Shown here one piece after another: positions 1-8,114 of a DNA stretch of 64,000 nucleotides (position 1 is the first letter of the stretch; every line of letters begins with the position of its first letter). The DNA comes from Nonomuraea polychroma (GTDB lineage Bacteria > Actinomycetota > Actinomycetes > Streptosporangiales > Streptosporangiaceae). Position numbers and translations under genes: made by a program. Under the pieces are notes generated by a model that was given only the letters and a program-made list of their open reading frames with translations, ran no database searches and was not told where the DNA came from. The stretch spans positions 8,893,501 to 8,957,500 of the forward strand of contig NZ_SAUN01000001.1 of NCBI RefSeq assembly GCF_004011505.1, given 5' to 3'.

Positions 1-186
1 GTCGGCGACGAGGAACGGCAGGCCGCGGCCGGTCAGGTCGGCCAGCTTGTGCTGCCAGTCCTCGACGGTCGGCGGTGTCTCCTCGAAGGTGATCACGGTG
101 TTGGTGACGTAGTGGGCGTTGATCTCGGCCACCGCCTTCAGGTCCGCGGGAACCGCCGGGCGGATGACGGCTTGGGGAAGCACCAC
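1..186 (-). CDS. GNAT N-acetyltransferase, N-terminal part (cut by window edge)
   Basis: The first 62 residues of a GNAT acetyltransferase are visible; the gene runs off the window. The opening (IRPAVPADLKAVAEI) and the following TFEETPP-x-VEDW segment match the phosphinothricin/methionine-sulfone acetyltransferase branch, which acetylates amino groups of small amino-acid-like compounds with acetyl-CoA. A GTG at 186 is chosen because TAG at 202-204 closes the frame upstream and a GAGAAAG ribosome site lies about 9 nt before it. The acetyl-CoA pocket is outside the window, so the substrate cannot be judged. It lies downstream of the phosphatase gene, with its own TATAAT-like promoter between. 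Confidence 0.75.
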   Translation of the reverse strand, partial: MVLPQAVIRPAVPADLKAVAEINAHYVTNTVITFEETPPTVEDWQHKLADLTGRGLPFLVAD

Positions 187-199
187 GATGACCGTCTTT

Positions 200-230
200 C
201 TCTATAGCGAAACTAAACCACATTATAGAG
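200..230 (-). promoter_or_regulatory. Promoter and inverted repeat before the GNAT gene
   Basis: CTCTATA (200-206) and TATAGAG (224-230) form a 7-bp inverted repeat with a 17-bp spacer. On the minus strand, 222-227 reads TATAAT, a consensus -10. Positions 201-217 also match 12 of 17 bases of the palindrome core at 1275-1291 (TATAG..AAACTA), so the same regulator may bind both. This is seen in sequence; regulation is inferred. Confidence 0.5.
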
Positions 231-666
231 TAGGGAACCGGGCGATCCAGCGGCGTTGCCACGGTGTCTCGACGGCGCGGTGGTGATGGTGCTCCCTGGT
301 CCAGGTCACGGCGGCGGCGGGGTCCAGCCCGGCCAGCACGGCGAGGCAAGCGATGACCGTGCCGGTACGGCCGACGCCGCCACCGCAGGCGACCTCGACC
401 GCCTCCCCCGCGCGCGCCCGCTCATGCAGCGCCCGGATCTGCCGGACGGCCTCGTCGCGGTCGCGGGGAAGCAGGAAGTCGGGCCACTCCACCCAGGCGT
501 GCCGCCACGGCAAGGCAGCGTCGTGGCGGCGGCGAAGCCGTTCGGACCCCAGGTAGAGGCCGAAGTCGGGCACCGGCCCGGCCGGCAGGAAACGGCGCAG
601 GCCGCGGCCCCGCACCCAGGAGCTGTCCGGCAGCCGGAACGAACCCACCAGGGGCGCATCACTCAT
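223..666 (-). CDS. Protein-tyrosine phosphatase family protein
   Basis: A 147-residue protein carrying a cysteine phosphatase loop, ACGGGVGRTG, at about residues 100-109. The canonical loop is HC-x5-R-S/T. The catalytic Cys and Arg are present, but the usual His before the Cys is Ala, a variant common in actinobacterial members as far as I know. An upstream Asp that could be the general acid is not clear. The ATG at 666 overlaps the TGA of the CGNR gene (ATGA), so the two are translationally coupled. A longer upstream reading is Arg-rich and lies antisense to nothing useful, so it was not used. The substrate is unknown. Confidence 0.75.
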   Translation of the reverse strand: MSDAPLVGSFRLPDSSWVRGRGLRRFLPAGPVPDFGLYLGSERLRRRHDAALPWRHAWVEWPDFLLPRDRDEAVRQIRALHERARAGEAVEVACGGGVGRTGTVIACLAVLAGLDPAAAVTWTREHHHHRAVETPWQRRWIARFPTL

Positions 667-1253
667 CGGGCCACGCTCCCCGTCCGGCGGCGGGCGCGGT
701 GGGTGGCGACGTTGACGCGGTTGCCACACAGGTCCGGCATGCAGTACGTGCGGCGCCCGGCACGGCTGGTGTCGACGAACACGCCCCGGCAGCCGGGCGC
801 CGCGCACCGGCGGAAACGCCCATGGCCGAGCGCGCGGACGGCGCCGAGCAGGCCGACGCCGATGAGGGCGGCGAGTTCGGCGACGAGCGGCGCATCGGGG
901 GCGGTCGGGACGTACCACTGCCAGCCGCCGTCACCCTCGCGGCGCAACGCCGGGGCCTGGCCCGCCCATCCGGCCAGCAGCGTCGCGCCCGCGACGGCCT
1001 GCTCCTCCGTCTCCGTCTCCAGAACGGCGCGGACTTCCCGGCGCAGCAGGCGGACCCGGTCCAGGTCGTCGCCGTCCGGCAGCCGCCCGCCCGCCAGAGC
1101 ATCGGGCCGGACACCGTGCTCGGCCAGGAAGGCCACCAGCGCGTCCGGATCCGGCAGCGCTTCCTCGCCGGCGCCGCGCACCGTGGGCGATGTGTTGACC
1201 AGGTCGGTCGCCACCGCCGCCCCCATCGCGTAGTCGCTGATCGAAATATGCAC
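663..1253 (-). CDS. CGNR zinc-finger transcriptional regulator
   Basis: A 196-residue ABATE/CGNR-type regulator. The N-terminal half is a helical ABATE-like ligand domain. The C-terminus has the zinc finger CAAPGC...YCMPDLCGNR, with four Cys ligands and the signature C-G-N-R. The GTG start at 1253 follows GGAAGGG by 7 nt. It is divergent from the XRE-cupin regulator, and a long palindrome covers both promoters. It is the first gene of an operon with the phosphatase. Members are thought to sense a small molecule and regulate neighbouring genes; the ligand here is unknown. Confidence 0.85.
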   Translation of the reverse strand: MHISISDYAMGAAVATDLVNTSPTVRGAGEEALPDPDALVAFLAEHGVRPDALAGGRLPDGDDLDRVRLLRREVRAVLETETEEQAVAGATLLAGWAGQAPALRREGDGGWQWYVPTAPDAPLVAELAALIGVGLLGAVRALGHGRFRRCAAPGCRGVFVDTSRAGRRTYCMPDLCGNRVNVATHRARRRTGSVAR

Positions 1254-1267
1254 GCGCCAACCCTTCC

Positions 1268-1298
1268 GTAAGGCTTATAGTTTAACTATAACCCTTAC
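1268..1298. promoter_or_regulatory. 31-bp operator palindrome in divergent promoter
   Basis: Two 15-bp arms (GTAAGGCTTATAGTT and its complement, one mismatch) surround a central T at 1283. The core TTATAGTT/AACTATAA at 1275-1291 is perfect. It supplies TATAAC as a -10 for the rightward gene and TATAAG for the leftward gene, so a bound repressor would block both promoters. The binder is probably the XRE-cupin or the CGNR protein. Confidence 0.75.
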
Positions 1299-1325
1299 AT
1301 CATCCTTGGCTACGATGAGGAGCCA

Positions 1326-1895
1326 GTGAACCTCGAAGCCCTGGGCAGGCACATTCAGGAGCTCCGCCGCGACCGGGCCATGACGCTCCAGCAGCTGGCC
1401 GACGCGGCCGACGTGAGCGTGAGCATGCTGTCCTCGGTCGAGCGTGGACACAAGGCGCCCACCATCGTGGTGCTGGCCCGCATCGCCGACGGGCTCGGCG
1501 TGCCCGTCGCCGAGCTGGTCGCGCCGCCCGGCGACCACCGCGTCGTCGTGCGCCGCGCCGCCGACCAGGAACACATTGACGAGCCCGGCGGATGGCACCG
1601 CACGATCCTCACGCCGGTGGTGCCCGGGGTGAACTTCGAGTGGATCCGCACGACGCTGCCGCCGCAGTGCGACGCGGGCAGCTTCCCCGCGTACGCGGCC
1701 GGCTCCCACGAGTTCGTCGCCGTCGAGTCGGGCACCCTCCGGTTGACCCTCGGCGACAGGAGTCTCGACCTCGCCGCGGGCGATTCGGTCTATTTTGCGG
1801 CCGACGTCGAGCACGCCTACGCCAATCCGGGCACGGTCCCGTGCACGTACTACGTCGCCGCGCTCATCATGCGCCCTCGCCGGGCCCGGCGTTGA
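1326..1895 (+). CDS. XRE-family regulator with C-terminal cupin domain
   Basis: A 189-residue HTH-cupin regulator. Residues about 4-58 form an XRE helix-turn-helix (LQQLADAADVSVSMLSSVERG). Residues about 110-180 form a small cupin barrel with the usual glycine-rich turns (VESGTLRLTLGD, LAAGDSVYF). Members of this family sense a small ligand through the cupin and often repress themselves and a divergent operon. The GTG start is preceded by GAGGAG. The adjacent 31-bp palindrome is the obvious candidate operator. The ligand is unknown. Confidence 0.85.
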   Translation: MNLEALGRHIQELRRDRAMTLQQLADAADVSVSMLSSVERGHKAPTIVVLARIADGLGVPVAELVAPPGDHRVVVRRAADQEHIDEPGGWHRTILTPVVPGVNFEWIRTTLPPQCDAGSFPAYAAGSHEFVAVESGTLRLTLGDRSLDLAAGDSVYFAADVEHAYANPGTVPCTYYVAALIMRPRRARR

Positions 1896-2037
1896 CAATT
1901 GCCCGAACGCCATGTGAGAAAGAGGCGCGGGGCATCTTCTACGGCGGGCGAACGCCGGTTATTGTGCGATGAGGCAAGCCAATGCCTCTGTCCATGTCTC
2001 CGAAATTCGCGGCCGAATTCCGATCGGTGGGCATCGC

Positions 2038-2433
2038 ATGCTGGATTTGACGTTCGCCACCCAATGGCTGCCGGGCGTGAGTGTGATCTCCGTTGCCGGT
2101 GAGATCGACAGCGCCAACGCCGGTCTGCTGGACCGCCATGTCCAGCAGACCCGGCGCATGCCGGGCGAGCACGTCGTCATCGACCTCAGCGAGGCCAGGT
2201 TCATCGGCAGCGCGGGCCTGCGGGTCCTGCTCAACACCCACACGTTCGCCCGCCAGCACGGCGGCGCCCTGCATTTGGCGGCGCCGCATCCCAAGGTCGC
2301 GCGTTTCATGGACGCCACCCAGGCCGGAACCGTTCTGCACGTGCACGCCACGGTCGAGGACGCGGTCATCGCCGCCCTGCGGCAATCCCCGAGCAGGCTC
2401 TGTACGAGCGAATCGCACCCGACCAGGCTCTGA
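2038..2433 (+). CDS. STAS-domain anti-sigma factor antagonist-like protein
   Basis: A STAS domain of about 105 residues followed by a short tail. The motif VIDLSEARFIGSAGLRVL carries the Ser expected to be phosphorylated by a RsbW-like kinase. By family it would bind an anti-sigma kinase and free a stress sigma factor. ATG 2038 is preferred because it opens directly on the first STAS strand and follows GGTGGG; an ATG at 1969 would add 23 unmatched residues. The last ten codons lie in a duplicated 28-bp unit: the first copy reads TGT where the second has the TGA stop, so the tail is recent. No kinase partner is adjacent. Confidence 0.8.
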   Translation: MLDLTFATQWLPGVSVISVAGEIDSANAGLLDRHVQQTRRMPGEHVVIDLSEARFIGSAGLRVLLNTHTFARQHGGALHLAAPHPKVARFMDATQAGTVLHVHATVEDAVIAALRQSPSRLCTSESHPTRL

Positions 2434-2448
2434 ACGAGCGAATCGCAC
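2391..2448. repeat. Two-copy tandem repeat at the end of the STAS gene
   Basis: Copies 2391-2418 and 2421-2448 (28 bp, period 30) differ at only two bases. One difference changes TGA to TGT, which moves the STAS stop codon into the second copy. The unit contains the ACGAGCGAATCGCAC string, resembling the Ser-Glu-Arg-coding GAGCGNAGCGAGC elements scattered in actinomycete genomes. Confidence 0.85.
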
Positions 2449-2589
2449 CGCGCAGCGGAGGAAACGCTCACGCAAGCATAAAGGTGGTTTGTCTGCGATT
2501 ACGGACAATCCTTTCTTGGAACGGCGGCGCGCGTGTCTCGCGTTGCCCGCATAGGTTCCGATGGGAGAACCGTCTCCCGAAGGAGCCTT

Positions 2590-3231
2590 GTGGCCAGATT
2601 TCCTGACCTCTTGCACCGCGCTCTCTTCACGTCCTTCTCCCTGCTCGGCCGCCGATCCCAGGGAGCCGTCCTGCGCCGGTACTTCGACTGGTGGCACCGC
2701 CGGCCCGACCCGTGGCGCCTGTCCAGCGACACGTACGAGCAGCACAAGTACCAGACCACGCTGGGGCAGCTCCCGGACGCCGCCTACCCGCGGGTCCTGG
2801 AAGCCGGCTGCAGCGAGGGAGTCTTCACCGAGCTGCTCGCGACCGCGTACCCGGATGCTGAAATCACCGGGGTGGACATCTCGGAGAAAGCGCTCGAACG
2901 CGCGCGCCTGCGCAACGGGAAGTTCGCCGGCCGCGTGCGCTTCGTGCACGCCGACATCCTCGACCATGATTTCCGTGGCGGCTTCGACCTGGTTATCTGC
3001 GCGGAGACCCTCTATTACCTCGGCGGCGGCGACCGGCTACGGCACGCCTCGCACCGGCTGGCCTCGCTGCTGGCGGCCGGCGGCCTGCTCGTCCTCGTGC
3101 ACCCGTGGCCGGAGGCCCAACGGCTGCACCGGTTCGCCGACGCCGCCCCCGGCCTCTCCAAGATCGGCGAGCGCGTGGAGCACCACGTCCACCGCCCGTT
3201 CTCGGTGTCCCTCTACCGGGCGAGGCCGTAG
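2590..3231 (+). CDS. NodS-like class I SAM-dependent methyltransferase
   Basis: A 213-residue methyltransferase. The opening after about residue 35 (DPW-x3-S-x-TYEQHKYQTTL) and motif I (VLEAGCSEGVFTELL) match the NodS/nodulation N-methyltransferase family. Motif II (TGVDISEKALERA) and the acidic post-motif (FDLVICAETLYYL) are intact, so AdoMet binding is expected. GTG 2590 is chosen because AAGGAG lies 5 nt upstream; GTG 2533 would add 19 residues without family support. The true acceptor is unknown; in related actinobacterial genes it is often a sugar amine in a biosynthetic cluster, and none is adjacent. Confidence 0.8.
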   Translation: MARFPDLLHRALFTSFSLLGRRSQGAVLRRYFDWWHRRPDPWRLSSDTYEQHKYQTTLGQLPDAAYPRVLEAGCSEGVFTELLATAYPDAEITGVDISEKALERARLRNGKFAGRVRFVHADILDHDFRGGFDLVICAETLYYLGGGDRLRHASHRLASLLAAGGLLVLVHPWPEAQRLHRFADAAPGLSKIGERVEHHVHRPFSVSLYRARP

Positions 3232-3398
3232 CGGCCGCTGTTCACGAACGAATTTCACCGGATTTCCGGCCGCGGGGCTCGCTCGCTGCCAGCGGCGATA
3301 AGGCCGGCATCAGACGGCGGCGGTCGCCGGGATCTTGGGCTTAACCAGCACTTACCCGGCACTGATCACGCTTGTGTCATCGGGACCTAGGAGATGAC

Positions 3399-4613
3399 AT
3401 GGACACGAACGAGCCTCGCGACAACAGTGACAGCGGCTGGAGCCAGTTCGGTGACACACCGCCCACCGCGGGAGGGTTCCCGGGTACCGGCCCCAGCCTG
3501 CCGCCGCCACCGCCGCCGCGCCGGCAGGGGTTGCCGCTGACGCGCAAGGCGATCGCCGGGCTCGCGCTGGCGGCCGCGGCCGTCATGGGTGTGGCAGCGC
3601 TCGGCGGGGGCGCCGTGGGCGCGTACGTCGCCGGCGCCGCCCGCCCGGCCGCGACCGCCACCACGACCACGGCGAGCCCGGTCTTCCGCACGGTCGCCGA
3701 CCAGCTCACGGTCGCGCAGGTGGCGGAGAAGGTGCAACCGTCGGTCGTGATGATCCAGGGGCAGACGGCCGAAGGCTCCGGCGTGGTGTTGTCGGAGGAC
3801 GGCCTGATCCTCACCAACAACCACGTCGTGTCCGGACAGAACGCCCTGACCGTGAAGTTCAACGACGGCAACACGGCCAAGGCGACCGTGGTCGGCACCG
3901 ACCCGGCGACCGATCTCGCCGTCATCCGCGCCGAAGGCGTGAAGGGTCTGGCCAAGGCCACGCTCGGGGACAGCGACCAGGTCAAGGTGGGCGACGACGT
4001 GCTGGCCCTGGGCAGCCCGCTCGGCCTGGACGGATCGGTGACCGCAGGCATCGTCAGCGCCCTGGACCGTACGGTGACCGTCGGAGGCAGCCCCGGCCAG
4101 CAGCAGCTCCCGCCGGGCTGGAACCGGCAGAGCACGGAGAGCGAGACCACCACGCTCGGCGGCATGATCCAGACCGACGCGGCGATCAACCCCGGCAACT
4201 CCGGCGGCGCCCTCGTGAACGCGGCGGGCGAGCTGATCGGCATCAACAGCGCGGTGTCCTCCGAGGGCGTCAACCTCGGCTTCGCGATCCCGGTGAACAC
4301 CGCCAAGCTGGTGTCCGAGCAGCTCATCAGCAAGGGCACGGTGAGCCACGCCTACCTCGGCGTGAGCGTCACCGACGCCGCCGGCCAGGCGCCCGGCGCG
4401 CTGATCAGTCAGGTGACGTCGGGCAGCCCGGCGGACAAGGCCGGGCTGAAGCAGGGCGACCTCATCACCAAGATCGGCAACACGAAGGTCGACGGCGGCG
4501 ACACGGTCGTCGGCCAGGTCCGCGGGTTCAAGGTGGGCCAGAAGGTGGAAGTCACCTACGTACGCAACGGCGCGACGGAGACCGTGACCGTCACCATGGA
4601 GGAGAAGAAGTGA
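3399..4613 (+). CDS. HtrA/DegP-type serine protease with PDZ domain
   Basis: A 404-residue membrane-anchored S1C protease. A Pro-rich cytoplasmic N-terminus (1-45) leads to one transmembrane helix (about 48-72). The trypsin-like domain has the triad His (TNNHVV, about 142), Asp (ATDLAVI, about 171) and Ser (GNSGGAL, about 268). A C-terminal PDZ domain spans about 315-400. By family it degrades or refolds misfolded extracytoplasmic proteins. ATG 3399 follows TAGGAG by 8 nt; a GTG 27 nt upstream lacks support. It ends 3 bp from the convergent methyltransferase gene. Confidence 0.92.
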   Translation: MDTNEPRDNSDSGWSQFGDTPPTAGGFPGTGPSLPPPPPPRRQGLPLTRKAIAGLALAAAAVMGVAALGGGAVGAYVAGAARPAATATTTTASPVFRTVADQLTVAQVAEKVQPSVVMIQGQTAEGSGVVLSEDGLILTNNHVVSGQNALTVKFNDGNTAKATVVGTDPATDLAVIRAEGVKGLAKATLGDSDQVKVGDDVLALGSPLGLDGSVTAGIVSALDRTVTVGGSPGQQQLPPGWNRQSTESETTTLGGMIQTDAAINPGNSGGALVNAAGELIGINSAVSSEGVNLGFAIPVNTAKLVSEQLISKGTVSHAYLGVSVTDAAGQAPGALISQVTSGSPADKAGLKQGDLITKIGNTKVDGGDTVVGQVRGFKVGQKVEVTYVRNGATETVTVTMEEKK

Positions 4614-4616
4614 CCG

Positions 4617-5462
4617 TCAGACGCGGTCGGCGGCGATGAGCAGGTATTGGAAGCTGCCGCTCTTGTACGCGTCCAGGAAGGACTGCTCGATGCCGGTCGC
4701 CAGCGGCGTCTTCGCCCGCAGCTCCCAGTAGGGAATGGCGGCGGCGGTCAGATCCATGACGGTGATGGGAATGAGGCGGTTGGCCACCATCTCCCGGAAG
4801 TAGGTGCTGCGGGGATGGATGTCGCAGATGTAATGGGCGTTGATCTGGCTGATGGCCCGAGACGGCAGGCCGTAGGCGTCGTTGTAACAGCCGGTGATGC
4901 AGACGTAGCGGCCGCCGCGGCGCAGGAGCCGGGCCTGTTCGGCGAACAACCGGGCGAGCTCGACGTACATCGTGCTCTCGTTGTTCCAGATCGCCTGGAA
5001 GGAGCCGGTCTCGAAGCCGGTGTCGAGCATGTTGCGGAAGTGGAAGCGGACCTTGTCGGCCACGCCACGCCGCCTGGCCTGCTCGTTGGCGAAGGCCACC
5101 TGCGACTCGGAGATGGACACGCCGTCCACGTGGCAGCCGTAACGCAGGTTGGCGAGGAAGCTGGAGCCGCCGCGGCCCGAGCCCGCGTCCATCACCCGGT
5201 CCTCGGGCCGGAGCGGGCCGAGCCGGGTGATCAGGATCTCGGCCTGCACGGTCTCGAGCCGGTGCAACTCGTTGACGATGCGGGTCTCCCTGCCCTCCAG
5301 GGGGCCTTCCAGGACGGACCAGTCCACGTCGCCGACGCCGTAATGGTGGTGGTAGAGGCCGTCCACCTCGCCCAGCCGCAGGTTGACCGGATTCCTTTCG
5401 GCGTTCCAGTAGTCGGCGACGTCACGCTGGTAGAGGCTTTCGAGCACGGGGTTGGCGGTCAC
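4617..5462 (-). CDS. gppmt: Geranyl diphosphate 2-C-methyltransferase
   Basis: A 281-residue SAM-methyltransferase that adds a methyl group at C2 of geranyl diphosphate, giving the C11 substrate of 2-methylisoborneol synthase. Motif I is DRVMDAGSGRGGSSFL (about residues 88-103). The N-terminal LYQRDVADYWNAERNPVNLRLGE... region and YHHHYGVGD are typical of this enzyme. The GTG start has AAAGGA upstream. It is the last gene of a three-gene operon, 28 bp after the cyclase gene. Function follows both from the family and from the invariant pairing with the cyclase. Confidence 0.93.
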   Translation of the reverse strand: MTANPVLESLYQRDVADYWNAERNPVNLRLGEVDGLYHHHYGVGDVDWSVLEGPLEGRETRIVNELHRLETVQAEILITRLGPLRPEDRVMDAGSGRGGSSFLANLRYGCHVDGVSISESQVAFANEQARRRGVADKVRFHFRNMLDTGFETGSFQAIWNNESTMYVELARLFAEQARLLRRGGRYVCITGCYNDAYGLPSRAISQINAHYICDIHPRSTYFREMVANRLIPITVMDLTAAAIPYWELRAKTPLATGIEQSFLDAYKSGSFQYLLIAADRV

Positions 5463-5490
5463 CGGGGAGGGTCCTTTCGACGCGGTGTGA

Positions 5491-6666
5491 TTACTGGTAG
5501 CGACTGCTGCTGCCGTGCCATTCGAGGCATCCGGCCATCCACGCCTGCGCGCCGCGCAGGAAACGCTTCAGCTCAGGGGACGGCACGGCTGCCAGCCGGC
5601 GCTGGCTGGCCTCGAACCCCCTGACGAAGTCGTTGTGGAGCGAGACGGCGCGTTCGGTCGCCTCGCGGATGGAACATTCGTCCTCGGCGGCGATGAGCAG
5701 GATCACGTTGGAGTCCGGGAGTTCGTCGGCCGCCTCCCTGGCGACCGAGTGCAGGTCGTTGACGATGACGCTGGCGGTGCCCGCCTGCATCAGCGCGGTG
5801 TGGAAACGCCGGTCGTAGAAGAGGTCGGCGGGCAGCTCGTAGCCGCCGACGATGTCGATCAGGGTCATCGAGGTGTAGAAGCTGTCGTGCTGGCGGGCCG
5901 CGAGGTAGCGCCAGACCGGCGGCGGCGTCTCCAGGTAGCGCCAGGCGGCGTAGGCGCACCAGCTCACGTACATCTGGAACGTGGTGGTGCAGGCCCGCAT
6001 GACCTGTGACGGCGTGGCGTGCCTGCTCGTGTGGCTGGTGGCCGAGCGCAGCGCGACGAGGACGGGGTCGGCCTTGATCGTCTCCTCCAGCCTGCGGGTG
6101 TAGTCGCCCGCGGGCGGCGGTGGGTCCATGGCCGACATCACCAGCGCCAGCCGCGGCGGCAACTCCGTGGGCCTCGCGCCGAGGTCGCTCTCGTCGGCGT
6201 AGTAGTCGTCGGCCGCCCACCAGGCGGCGTTCATCTGTGCGGCGACCAGCAGCAGGTCGGGGTCGTCGCTGTCGGGGTGGGTGAGCATGGCCAGCCGCCC
6301 GAACCCGGTCTCGCGGAACTCCTCCATCCGCCCCTCGTGCAGGCCGACCCGCTCCGCCCACGCCGCCAGCCGCCGGTCGACCTCCGCACCCAGGTCGTGG
6401 TCGACGCGTACGGTGTCCGGGCAGTAGAGCGGCGGGTACGACCCGTCGCCCCATGGCCGCTCCCGGTAGGCCAGCGGCGCGATTCGCTCGTGCAGAGCCC
6501 GTTCGGGCGCGAGGTCGTGCTGGTGGGCGCCACCGGGCAGGCCGGGCTCGTGCCCGTCCCCGTCCTCGAAGACCGGCGCGTGGCGCGCATCCGCGGCCCT
6601 GAGACTGATCGTGTAGGTCCCCAGGCCCGTGGGCAGGACGGGCAGGGTCGGCTCGTTGGCGGGCAT
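5491..6666 (-). CDS. 2-methylisoborneol synthase (class I terpene cyclase)
   Basis: A 391-residue cyclase converting 2-methyl-geranyl diphosphate to the earthy odorant 2-MIB. The metal motifs are an Asp-rich DDYYADE (about 152-158) and the NSE motif NDLHSVARE (about 301-309). The first 90 or so residues are Pro/Gly/Ala-rich and look disordered. In characterised homologues this arm targets the enzyme into the encapsulin encoded next door, and the LPTGLGTYTISLR stretch is a candidate docking segment. The protein is somewhat shorter than typical Streptomyces enzymes (about 440), mostly in the arm. ATG 6666 follows a GGAGGAG site. Confidence 0.94.
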   Translation of the reverse strand: MPANEPTLPVLPTGLGTYTISLRAADARHAPVFEDGDGHEPGLPGGAHQHDLAPERALHERIAPLAYRERPWGDGSYPPLYCPDTVRVDHDLGAEVDRRLAAWAERVGLHEGRMEEFRETGFGRLAMLTHPDSDDPDLLLVAAQMNAAWWAADDYYADESDLGARPTELPPRLALVMSAMDPPPPAGDYTRRLEETIKADPVLVALRSATSHTSRHATPSQVMRACTTTFQMYVSWCAYAAWRYLETPPPVWRYLAARQHDSFYTSMTLIDIVGGYELPADLFYDRRFHTALMQAGTASVIVNDLHSVAREAADELPDSNVILLIAAEDECSIREATERAVSLHNDFVRGFEASQRRLAAVPSPELKRFLRGAQAWMAGCLEWHGSSSRYQ

Positions 6667-6694
6667 GACGCCTCTCCTCCTGGGATCGACGGGG

Positions 6695-8083
6695 TCAGGA
6701 GCGTGGAGCGGCGATGTCGACGTTCTCCAGGATCCCGATCGCGTCGGGGACCAGGATGGCCACCGAGTAGTAGGCGCTGACCAGGTACGACATCACAGCC
6801 TGCGGGTTGATGCCCATGAAGCGCACGTTGAGCCCGGGTTCGTACTCCTCGGGGATGCCGGTCTGGTAGAGACCGACGACGCCCTGGTCGTCCTCGCCCG
6901 TCCGCATGGCCACGATCGAGGTGGTCTGGTGGCCGCTGATCGGGATCTTGCCGCACGGGAAGATCGGGATGCCTCGCCACGCGGGGATCTCGTGGCCGTT
7001 GACCTCGGTGCTGCCGGGGACCAGGCCACGCTTGTTGCACTCGCGGAAGAACGCGGCGATCGCCTTGGGGTGGGCGAGCAGCAGGCGGGTCTTGCGGCGC
7101 ATGCTGATCAGGTCGTCCATGTCGTCGGGGGTCGGCGGTCCCGACCATGTCGAGATGCGCTGGCCGTAGTCGGCGTTGTGGAGCAGCCCGAACTCGCGGT
7201 TGTTGAGCAGCTCCCACTCCTCGCGCTCGCGGATCTCGTGGATGGTGAGGCGCAGCTGCTCCTCCAGCTGGTTCATCGGCTCGTTGTAGAGGTCGGCCAC
7301 GCGGGTGTGAACGCGGAGGATGGTCTGGGCGACGCTGAGGTCGTACTCGCGGGGATGGAGCTCGTAGTCGACGAACGTGCCGTCGATGACCGGCTCGCCC
7401 ACGTGGCCGGCGGCGATGGCGACCGCCGCCTCGCCGCGGCGGTTGACCGGCTTGCGGAGGTCCGCCAGATATCGCTCGATGTGCTCGCGCAGGGCGGCCG
7501 ATCCGCCGGCGATGCGCTCGAACTCCGCCAGCGGCGACACCAGGAGGGTCCCCGCGGTGGCCGCCCTGACCGTGCACGGCCAGCGCGGGTCCTCCCTGCC
7601 GATGGCCTCGTCGCCGAACTGGTCGCCGTCGGCGAGGACGCCGCGGGCCTGGGTGGCGCCGTACGGGCCGGTGGCGAGCCGCTCCAGGCGCCCGTGCGCG
7701 ATGACGTAGGTGTCGGTGACGGGGGTGCCGGCCTCGACGATGACCTCCCCCGCCTCGACCTCCCGGCGCGTGTACGTCGCGGCGACGGCGGTCAGCACGT
7801 GCACGTCAGGGAAGCCGCGCAGCAGGGGAATCTCCGCGAGCGTCTCCGGGATGATGCGCACGTCGTCCGCCCCGTACTGCGCCACGCTCACCCGGCCCCG
7901 CCCGACCCGGTGCGTCAGCCTGCGGTTGACACGGTAGGTCCCGCCGCGCACGTCCACCCAGGGCAACATGCGCAGCAACCACCGGGAGGTGATGGCCTGC
8001 ATCTGGGGACGGGTCTTGGTGGTGGTGGCAAGGTTGCGTGCGGCCCGGGTGTCCAGGCTCGACCGCGCATCCGTGGGGGGCAT
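6695..8083 (-). CDS. Family 2B encapsulin shell protein with cyclic-nucleotide-binding domain (EshA-like)
   Basis: A 462-residue protein of the EshA/Crp-like group, now known as family 2B encapsulins with an HK97-phage fold. A shell N-terminal part (to about 85) precedes a cyclic-nucleotide-binding domain (about 85-215, with FGDEAIG and TVRAATAG in place of the phosphate-binding cassette). The rest is shell (FVDYELHPREYDLS, WELLNNREFGLLHN, GINPQAVMSYLVSAYYS). It should assemble a protein compartment holding the 2-MIB cyclase. ATG 8083 follows GAGGGA by 3 nt; TTG 8095 is an alternative. It is the first gene of the 2-MIB operon. Whether the domain binds cAMP or another nucleotide cannot be read from sequence. 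Confidence 0.92.
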   Translation of the reverse strand: MPPTDARSSLDTRAARNLATTTKTRPQMQAITSRWLLRMLPWVDVRGGTYRVNRRLTHRVGRGRVSVAQYGADDVRIIPETLAEIPLLRGFPDVHVLTAVAATYTRREVEAGEVIVEAGTPVTDTYVIAHGRLERLATGPYGATQARGVLADGDQFGDEAIGREDPRWPCTVRAATAGTLLVSPLAEFERIAGGSAALREHIERYLADLRKPVNRRGEAAVAIAAGHVGEPVIDGTFVDYELHPREYDLSVAQTILRVHTRVADLYNEPMNQLEEQLRLTIHEIREREEWELLNNREFGLLHNADYGQRISTWSGPPTPDDMDDLISMRRKTRLLLAHPKAIAAFFRECNKRGLVPGSTEVNGHEIPAWRGIPIFPCGKIPISGHQTTSIVAMRTGEDDQGVVGLYQTGIPEEYEPGLNVRFMGINPQAVMSYLVSAYYSVAILVPDAIGILENVDIAAPRS

Positions 8084-8114
8084 GTTCCCTCGCAATCGCC
8101 GCTTCCCGATCTCG

